Source: Gammaproteobacteria bacterium (GTDB taxonomy: Bacteria; Pseudomonadota; Gammaproteobacteria; Thiohalomonadales; Thiohalomonadaceae). Taken from it: a DNA stretch of 56,607 nucleotides. Location: positions 1 to 56,607 of the forward strand of contig JALOAT010000023.1 of NCBI GenBank assembly GCA_023228645.1, given 5' to 3'. The translations under genes were made by a program, and so were the position numbers. The notes under the pieces were generated by a model that was not told where the DNA came from, ran no database searches, and was given only the letters and a program-made list of their open reading frames with translations. This document shows, in pieces, positions 51,238 to 56,607 of the stretch (position 1 is the stretch's first letter; every line of letters starts with the position of its first letter).

Positions 51238-52203
51238 GTGTCCGATACCGGTTGTACCATCGATGTCCTTTTCCCGGACTTGCTGTCGCGGCCAGCGCCA
51301 AGACTGACATTTCTTGAACGCCTGCTGGCCCGGTCTGACCGGTGCAGCGCATCGGCCGCCCACGAAGCGTTGCTTTTCTCACTGTTCGGGCACCCGACGG
51401 ATGAAGCGCTTCCCGTCGCTGCGGTGGTTCTGTACGGCGCGCACGAGGACAGCGATGCGGCGGGAGGTGTCTGGCTGTGCGCGGACCCGGTGCAGTTTAT
51501 CCCCGCGCGCGATCACGTCCTCGTCTCACCCACCCGGGCGCTGAGTGCCACGGAAGCGACGACGCTCGCCGCAGAACTGGCGAGCCATTTCCAGGCGGAT
51601 GGCTGGCAGGTGCGCCACGCGGCCGGGCACCTGTTCCTGAGAGGTCCGCAAGCGCCGGATTTTTCATTACCCCCGACGCGGGAGGTGCTTGGGCGCAGCC
51701 TCGATAGCGTGTTGCCGCACGACCGTGAACATCTCCACTGGCTCTCGCTCATCAACGAACTGCAAATGCTTCTGCACGGCAGCGCGCTGAACCGGCAGCG
51801 CGAGGCGGCAGGCGCCCCCCCGATCAATGGACTTTGGTTGTGGGGTGCGGGCGTGCTGCCGACGGCAGGTCCGGCGCCGTTTGATACGGTCTGGGGCGGC
51901 GGGGCGCTGGTGCGCGGGCTGGCGCGCCTGGGGGCGTGTGCGATGCGTGATCTCCCCATGGATGCGGGTGCCCTGGCCGACGCAAGCGGGACGCGTCACC
52001 TGGTGGTTTTTCCGGAGCACCATGACCTCACGCCCGCCGTTGACGCGGCGTGGTTTGGCCCGTTGCTCAGCGCCCTGCGCGCGCGTCGATTCCAGCGGCT
52101 CAGTGTGCATGACGGACAAGGCCGCGTCTTCCACCTGACGCCGCGGGGCCTGCGCCGCTTCTGGCGCCTGTGCCGCCCAATCGAAAGTTACCGTACATGC
52201 TGA
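51238..52203 (+). CDS. RpfE-like protein upstream of recJ
   Basis: A 321-residue protein with no catalytic motif that I can identify. Its position directly before recJ and its make-up (an N-terminal LLSRPAPRLTFLERLLARSD, a central WLCADPVQFIPARDHVLVSP, then HWLSLINELQMLLHGSALN, INGLWLWGAGVLP and a Trp/Arg-rich end) fit the family called RpfE in Xanthomonas, also sometimes annotated as a phosphoglycerate-mutase-like protein. The CADP and NGLWLWGxG segments are the best markers. It starts with GTG at 51238, seven bases after the thrC terminator, without a clear ribosome site, so the start is uncertain. Its last seven bases overlap recJ. Confidence 0.78.
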   Translation: MSDTGCTIDVLFPDLLSRPAPRLTFLERLLARSDRCSASAAHEALLFSLFGHPTDEALPVAAVVLYGAHEDSDAAGGVWLCADPVQFIPARDHVLVSPTRALSATEATTLAAELASHFQADGWQVRHAAGHLFLRGPQAPDFSLPPTREVLGRSLDSVLPHDREHLHWLSLINELQMLLHGSALNRQREAAGAPPINGLWLWGAGVLPTAGPAPFDTVWGGGALVRGLARLGACAMRDLPMDAGALADASGTRHLVVFPEHHDLTPAVDAAWFGPLLSALRARRFQRLSVHDGQGRVFHLTPRGLRRFWRLCRPIESYRTC

Positions 52204-53927
52204 AACGCCGTATCGAACGGCGGCCTGCCGCCGCCGTCCTGACGGGTTGTCCGTCGCATCTGCATCCGGTGATGGCCCGCCTGTATGCGGCGCGCGGCGT
52301 GCGCGATGCCGCGGAACTGGAACTGGGACTGGGGCGACTCCAGCCGGCGCATTCACTGGCTGGCCTCGAGGCGGCGACCACCGTGCTTGTCGAGGCCGTC
52401 GAGCAACGCCAACGTATTCTGGTGATCGGTGATTTCGACGCCGACGGCGCCACCAGCACTGCCGTTGCAATCCGGGCGCTGCGCGCCATGGGTGCGGCGC
52501 ACGTGGATTTCCTGGTGCCGGATCGTTTCCGCTTTGGTTACGGGCTCACGCCTGCCATCGTCGAGGTGGCTGCCGGGCGCAGGCCTGATCTGCTGGTCAC
52601 CGTGGACAACGGAATCTCCAGTGTCGCCGGCGTCGCCGCCGCCCGTGCCCATGGCATGCGTGTGCTGATAACCGACCATCACCTGCCGGGAGCCGAGCTT
52701 CCGGACGCGGACGCGGTGGTCAATCCCAACCAGCACGGCTGTGCGTTTCCCAGCAAGTCGCTGGCCGGCGTCGGCGTGATTTTCTACGTGCTCACCGCGT
52801 TGCGTGCGCGGCTGCGCGCGGCAGGCTGGTTTACGGCGCAGGGGATAGAGGAGCCCAACCTTGCCCATTACCTCGACCTCGTCGCACTGGGCACGGTCGC
52901 GGACGTGGCGACACTGGATGCCAACAATCGCGTTTTGGTCGCCCAGGGACTCGCGCGCATCCGTGCGGGGCGGGCCTGTGCGGGGCTCAACGCCTTGCTG
53001 CGCATTGCGGGCCGCGACGGGGCGCGACTCTCGGCCATGGACCTTGGTTTCGTCCTGGGGCCGCGCCTCAACGCCGCGGGTCGTCTGGACGACATGAGCC
53101 TCGGCATACGGTGCCTGCTTGCCGACACCCTGGACGACGCCCTGCCGCTCGCACGGGAGCTGGACAGGCTCAATGTCGAACGGCGCGCCATCGAGGCGGA
53201 AATGCAGAGTGAAGCCGCCGGCGAGTTGGAGCGCATGCAGCTCTCGGGCGCGCTTCCGTTCGGCCTGTGCCTGTTCGAACCCCATTGGCACGAAGGCGTC
53301 ATTGGCCTGCTCGCGTCGCGGGTGAAGGAGCGCGTGCATCGCCCCGTGGTGGTGTTTACCCGCGCAGAAAACGGCGAGCTCAAGGGTTCGGCGCGTTCCG
53401 TCAGCGGACTTCACGTGCGCGATGCCCTGGAGGCCATCGCTACCCGTGAACCGGATCTGCTGGTGCGCTTCGGCGGGCATGCCATGGCGGCAGGGCTTAC
53501 GCTGCGCGACGGCGAGCTGGAGCGCTTCCGGCGGGCATTCGATGAGGAGGTGCGCCGCCATCTGGACGTGCGCGACCTGGACGGCGCGCTGATGACGGAC
53601 GGGTCACTCGCCCCTGAAGATGCAGAACTGGAACTGGCCGAACAGATCCGCGCCGGCGGCCCCTGGGGGCAAGGGTTTCCGGAACCGCGTTTCGACGACG
53701 TGTTCGAAATTGCCCAACAGCGCATCGTCGGCGAGCGGCACCTGAAAATGCGGCTGCGCTGGCCGGGGGAAGCACGTACCGTGGACGCCATTGCTTTCAA
53801 TAGGGCGCCGAGTGCGAATCCGCAGGTACGCACGGTCTATCGCCTGGACGTTAACGAATACCGCGGCGAGCGTACCCTACAATTTGTAGTGGATTACATG
53901 GAGCCCTGCTCGGGAAGCGCTGAATAA
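52197..53927 (+). CDS. recJ: Single-stranded-DNA-specific 5'-3' exonuclease RecJ
   Basis: A 576-residue RecJ, one residue shorter than E. coli. DHH-family metal motifs are intact: Asp79/81/83 in VIGDFDADGATSTA, Asp137 in TVDNGIS, Asp160-His161-His162 in ITDHHLPG and GTVADVATLDANNR. The DHHA1 half has GSARSVSGLHVRDAL and FGGHAMAAGLTL, then the C-terminal OB domain (RTVDAIAFNRAPSANP). It degrades single-stranded DNA in recombination and mismatch repair. The ATG at 52197 is used; an in-frame ATG nine codons upstream lies inside the previous gene. Confidence 0.97.
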   Translation: MLKRRIERRPAAAVLTGCPSHLHPVMARLYAARGVRDAAELELGLGRLQPAHSLAGLEAATTVLVEAVEQRQRILVIGDFDADGATSTAVAIRALRAMGAAHVDFLVPDRFRFGYGLTPAIVEVAAGRRPDLLVTVDNGISSVAGVAAARAHGMRVLITDHHLPGAELPDADAVVNPNQHGCAFPSKSLAGVGVIFYVLTALRARLRAAGWFTAQGIEEPNLAHYLDLVALGTVADVATLDANNRVLVAQGLARIRAGRACAGLNALLRIAGRDGARLSAMDLGFVLGPRLNAAGRLDDMSLGIRCLLADTLDDALPLARELDRLNVERRAIEAEMQSEAAGELERMQLSGALPFGLCLFEPHWHEGVIGLLASRVKERVHRPVVVFTRAENGELKGSARSVSGLHVRDALEAIATREPDLLVRFGGHAMAAGLTLRDGELERFRRAFDEEVRRHLDVRDLDGALMTDGSLAPEDAELELAEQIRAGGPWGQGFPEPRFDDVFEIAQQRIVGERHLKMRLRWPGEARTVDAIAFNRAPSANPQVRTVYRLDVNEYRGERTLQFVVDYMEPCSGSAE

Positions 53928-53951
53928 AGCCATTCGGGTTTTCTCAGCGCA

Positions 53952-54054
53952 AGGCGAGCAAAAAGTGTGGTTTTTGCTCGCCTAACCGCTTGTGAGGGAG
54001 AAACTGGCGGCACATTCATGTGCCGCGGGAAACGCCGATTAAATCAGCGTTTCC
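53952..54054 (+). other. Three consecutive hairpins downstream of recJ
   Basis: Hairpin 1: AGGCGAGCAAAAA (53952-53964) with TTTTTGCTCGCCT (53971-53983). Hairpin 2: GCGGCACAT (54007-54015) with ATGTGCCGC (54018-54026). Hairpin 3: GGAAACGC (54028-54035) with GCGTTTCC (54047-54054), extended by GAT/ATC pairing. The first could terminate recJ transcripts, but three regular stems in about 100 bases look more like a structured RNA or a dispersed element. No second copy was noticed in this window. Confidence 0.7.
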
Positions 54055-54073
54055 TCAGGGCCTCGTGGTGATA

Positions 54074-54102
54074 TTGACCGTTTTGTGGTTAGGGTCTAGC
54101 TT
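54074..54102 (+). promoter_or_regulatory. Putative sigma70 promoter of the two-gene operon at 54159
   Basis: TTGACC (54074-54079), 17 bases, TAGCTT (54097-54102). Transcription would begin near 54109, about 50 bases before the GTG start, placing the three hairpins upstream of the transcript. Confidence 0.45.
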
Positions 54103-54158
54103 GTGAACCAGCGCACAAAAAAAATAAGAACGGCACCTACCACCGGAGGACAAGCACA

Positions 54159-54479
54159 GTGAACGGCTTACAAAGCATCTACACCCTGGACATCGCCCAG
54201 GTTTTCAGCTTCGGCGCCATTCTGGTCATGGCGTACTGTCTGTGGCTGGTGGTCAGCCTGAAGGCGAACGTGCCGGGTGGAATCATCGGCAAGCGCTGGA
54301 ACCTCCTCATGGGGCTGGTGATGGTATTCACGGTCGGTTATCTGACCACACCCTTCTTCAGCGCCCTTCCTGAAGACGTCCTGCGTCTCATCGTCGGCGT
54401 GATCTTCCTGTTAGGTGCGTTGTACGTGGTGTTGACGGTGAAGTTGATCTACCGCGTCATCCAGGAGCTGACCGAATGA
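54159..54479 (+). CDS. Three-helix membrane protein of unknown function
   Basis: A 106-residue protein with three predicted membrane helices (about 14-33, 47-66 and 75-98) and a short polar loop after the first (SLKANVPGGIIGKRWN). I do not recognise the family. The start is GTG at 54159 with a clear GGAGG site 10 bases upstream. Its last four bases overlap the next gene as ATGA, so the two proteins are made together, and it has its own promoter-like sequence. A small membrane partner for the soluble protein encoded downstream is a reasonable view. Confidence 0.8.
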   Translation: MNGLQSIYTLDIAQVFSFGAILVMAYCLWLVVSLKANVPGGIIGKRWNLLMGLVMVFTVGYLTTPFFSALPEDVLRLIVGVIFLLGALYVVLTVKLIYRVIQELTE

Positions 54480-54949
54480 ACAGGGGCGCCGTCGTCCGCA
54501 AAACGGCGCTTGGCGAAGAGGAGATCCAGACGCGCGCCCATGGCTTGGAACGTAACCTCCGCTATGTGCTGATCCTGGTGGATGGCAGCTCCAATGTGGA
54601 TCAGATCGTCGCCAAGGGCGCCGGCATGCCGGACGTGGAGGGTAGCCTGGCGCGTCTCGCCGCCGAAGGTTACGTAGACATCGAGGGCTACTCGTCGGGG
54701 GCAAGTGCCACAACCGGCGACGTCACGGCCATGAAGGTCTCGCTGATCGCCATTGCCCGTGAGCTGCTCGGCGCCGACGCCGGCAAGGTGATCAGCAAAA
54801 TTGAAGCAGCCCCCGACAGCCGCGAAGGCCTTCTCGAAGTCGTGAGCCAGTGCAAGAAGGTAGTGCGCCTGCTCATCGACGAAGACAAGGCCGAGGCGCT
54901 CATGACGCGCTGCCGGGCCGTACTCGACGGCATTTCAACCGCCGGCTGA
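54476..54949 (+). CDS. Soluble protein of unknown function, winged-helix-like N-terminus
   Basis: A 157-residue protein. The N-terminal 70 residues (KTALGEEEIQTRAHGLERNL, RYVLILVDGSSNVDQIVAKG, VEGSLARLAAEGYVDIEG) look like a small winged-helix or cyclic-nucleotide-regulator-like fold often seen in proteobacterial hypothetical proteins. The C-terminal half is helical and acidic (SLIAIARELLGADAGKVISK, LLIDEDKAEALMTRCRAVLD). No catalytic motif is visible. It is coupled by an ATGA overlap to the three-helix membrane protein. Confidence 0.78.
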   Translation: MNRGAVVRKTALGEEEIQTRAHGLERNLRYVLILVDGSSNVDQIVAKGAGMPDVEGSLARLAAEGYVDIEGYSSGASATTGDVTAMKVSLIAIARELLGADAGKVISKIEAAPDSREGLLEVVSQCKKVVRLLIDEDKAEALMTRCRAVLDGISTAG

Positions 54950-55067
54950 GCCGCTCTCCTACCGTAGATGTTCCTTGCGAAGGTGAATGCCTGCACGTCC
55001 AGGTATGGGCGCGGCTCACGCAACGATTCTTCTGGTCTTTGAAGTTGCCGTGAAGGTGGCCGGGCCC

Positions 55068-55096
55068 GTGTCAGCGCGGGTCTGCTGTAGTATCAT
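55068..55096 (+). promoter_or_regulatory. Putative sigma70 promoter of prfB
   Basis: GTGTCA (55068-55073), 17 bases, TATCAT (55091-55096); the start of transcription would lie about 32 bases before the prfB ATG. Confidence 0.45.
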
Positions 55097-55134
55097 TCCG
55101 CCCCTGGCCTGCCTCTCACGGATTCTCTTCCCCC

Positions 55135-56236
55135 ATGCTGGAACTCAACGCCATTTTCCGCCAGATCAAGGATATGCAAGGGCGCATCGACGCCCTGAGG
55201 GGGTATCTTTGACTACGACGTCAAGAATGAACGCCTTGTCGAAGTAACGCGCGAACTCGAAGACCCCGCGGTGTGGAACCGCCCCGAATACGCGCAGGAA
55301 CTGGGGCGCGAGCGCGCCTCCCTCGAAAAGTCCGTCGGTACCATTGACAGCCTCACCCACAAGCTCGACGAGGCCGCAGAACTGCTGGAACTCGCCGAAG
55401 CGGATGACGATGCCGCAATGGCCGAGGCGGTCGCTGCGGATCTCGTATCGGCCGAGAAGGAACTTGCCACGCTCGAGTTCCGTCGCATGTTTGCCAACCC
55501 CATGGACCCGAACAACGCCTATCTGGACATCCAGTCCGGCTCGGGGGGGACCGAGGCCCAGGACTGGGCCAGCATGCTGCTGCGCATGTATCTGCGCTGG
55601 GGCGAACGCCGCGGTTTCAAGACCGAGTTGATGGAAGTCTCACCGGGCGAAGTGGCCGGCATCAAGAGCGCAACCATCCACTTCGAGGGCGAGTACGCCT
55701 TCGGCTGGCTGCGCACGGAGACCGGCGTGCATCGCCTGGTGCGTAAGTCACCGTTCGACTCCGGTAACCGTCGGCACACCTCGTTCGCCTCGGTATTCGT
55801 ATCGCCTGAGGTGGACGATGACATCGCCATTGAGATCAATCCCGCCGACCTGCGCATCGATGTATATCGCGCCTCGGGCGCCGGCGGTCAGCACGTGAAC
55901 CGCACGGAATCGGCCGTACGTATCACCCACGAGCCTTCGGGCATCGTGACCCAGTGCCAGACTGACCGCTCGCAGCACAAGAACAAAGACCAGGCCATGA
56001 AAATGCTCAAGGCCAAGCTGTACGAGATGGAAATGCAGAAACGCATGGTCACGCAGCAGGCGCTGGAGGACAGCAAGTCCGACATCGGCTGGGGCAGCCA
56101 GATCCGCTCCTACGTGCTCGACCAGTCCCGCATCAAGGACCTGCGCACCGGCATCGAAACCGCCAACACCCAGGCCGTGCTCGACGGCGATCTGGATGAT
56201 TTCATCGAAGCCAGCCTCAAGAGCGGGCTGGAGTAG
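55135..56236 (+). CDS. prfB: Peptide chain release factor 2 with programmed +1 frameshift
   Basis: RF2, 366 residues after frameshifting. The first frame starts at the ATG at 55135 (MLELNAIFRQIKDMQGRIDA) and reaches an in-frame TGA at 55210-55212. The shift signal is complete: Shine-Dalgarno-like AGGGGG (55198-55203), spacer TAT, then CTT-TGA-C. Slipping one base gives GAC TAC GAC from 55211 and an open frame to 56236. The stop-codon recognition tripeptide SPF (VRKSPFDSGNRR) and the catalytic GGQ (ASGAGGQHVNRTESAV) are present. The in-frame TGA is read by RF2 itself, giving autoregulation. This is the normal gene, not a pseudogene. Confidence 0.97.
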
Positions 56237-56280
56237 TGTTGTTCCGCATGAGCGCAGGCGGCTTGAAAGGCAAAAAGCAT

Positions 56281-56448
56281 TAACCACGGGGGACACGGGG
56301 AACACGGGGGAATCGATGTTTCTGTGGGAGCGGCCTCAGGCCGCGATGGCGCAGTATCCGACGACAATCGCGGCCTGAGGCCGCTCCCATAGGTAGGAGG
56401 TCATCGTTGATGGATTTCCCCCCGTGTTCCCCGTGTCCCCCGTGGTTA
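56281..56448. repeat. Nested inverted repeats: family C arms around a family D element
   Basis: The outer arms start TAACCACGGGGGACACGGGG (56281) and end CCGTGTCCCCCGTGGTTA (56448). Inside, GTGGGAGCGGCCTCAGGCCG (from 56324, to 56347) and its inverted copy ending GGCCTGAGGCCGCTCCCAT (56367-56390) form a second palindrome (D). A half D-type sequence also lies near 8460-8485. The element fills most of the 271-base prfB-lysS gap. Confidence 0.8.
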
Positions 56449-56507
56449 AGCTTTCCTCTTCTGTCTTCGTCCGCTTCAGTTCATTTGCGGACGTTTAGGA
56501 TTTCATC

Positions 56508-56607
56508 ATGACTGACATTGAACAGACCCTGGACGAGAACAAGCTGATTGCCGAGCGGCGCAGCAAGCTGGCGGCCTTGCGCGAGAAGGGCGTCGCCTTC
56601 CCCAACG
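56508..56607 (+). CDS. lysS: Lysyl-tRNA synthetase (5' end)
   Basis: The first 33 codons of a LysRS: TDIEQTLDENKLIAERRSKL then AALREKGVAFPN, the typical N-terminal helix of class II lysyl-tRNA synthetases. The ATG at 56508 follows an AGGA ribosome site. prfB-lysS adjacency is common in proteobacteria and supports the call. The gene runs off the right edge. Confidence 0.88.
   Translation, partial: MTDIEQTLDENKLIAERRSKLAALREKGVAFPN

Noticed and set aside
55135..55212. prfB as a broken gene because of the in-frame TGA
   Set aside because: The TGA is part of a complete programmed frameshift signal and the downstream frame is full length.

Overview
The window is high-GC DNA from a gammaproteobacterium. 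It carries the conserved run dnaE, accA, tilS, pyrG, kdsA, eno, ftsB, ispD, ispF, truD, smr, surE, pcm, yqaA, nlpD, rpoS, and further along hom-thrC, recJ and prfB-lysS. Gene order and protein style suggest a Chromatiales-like, possibly lithotrophic, organism; that assignment is inference and no species can be named from the sequence. I saw no rRNA, tRNA, CRISPR array or intact insertion sequence.

1-8280: a small XRE regulator is translationally coupled to hyfB, hyfC, hyfE, hyfF and hyfG, and hyfI follows after a repeat-filled gap. Together they encode an ion-pumping complex of the group 4 [NiFe]-hydrogenase / complex I superfamily. The large subunit has Ser and Thr in place of the first cysteine pair and only one cysteine of the second pair, so it should not bind a NiFe centre. 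The small subunit keeps all its Fe-S cysteines. No ferredoxin-like subunit or maturation gene is present.

8280-25345: almost everything lies on the minus strand. There is an ABC exporter, four glycosyltransferases (three CgeB-like, one GT4), a B12-type radical SAM protein, a protein fusing a glycosidase-like domain to an NDP-sugar epimerase, and a second NDP-sugar epimerase. A sensory operon splits the set: a periplasmic binding protein, a hybrid histidine kinase and an HD-GYP response regulator. The set looks like a surface-glycan pathway with c-di-GMP turnover encoded inside it.

25485-56607: mainly housekeeping genes in conserved order, with insertions: an uncharacterised gene plus a DUF202 gene before dnaE, a DUF1080 gene between dnaE and accA, and a PAS-type chemoreceptor between truD and smr. 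After recJ come three stacked hairpins, a promoter and a two-gene operon of unknown function. prfB keeps the classic +1 frameshift site. lysS runs off the right edge.

Intergenic DNA is rich in several families of dispersed inverted repeats, here called A to D, which are sometimes nested inside one another. The dnaE / DUF1080 gap holds a B and an A element between two C arms, and the prfB / lysS gap holds a D element between two C arms.
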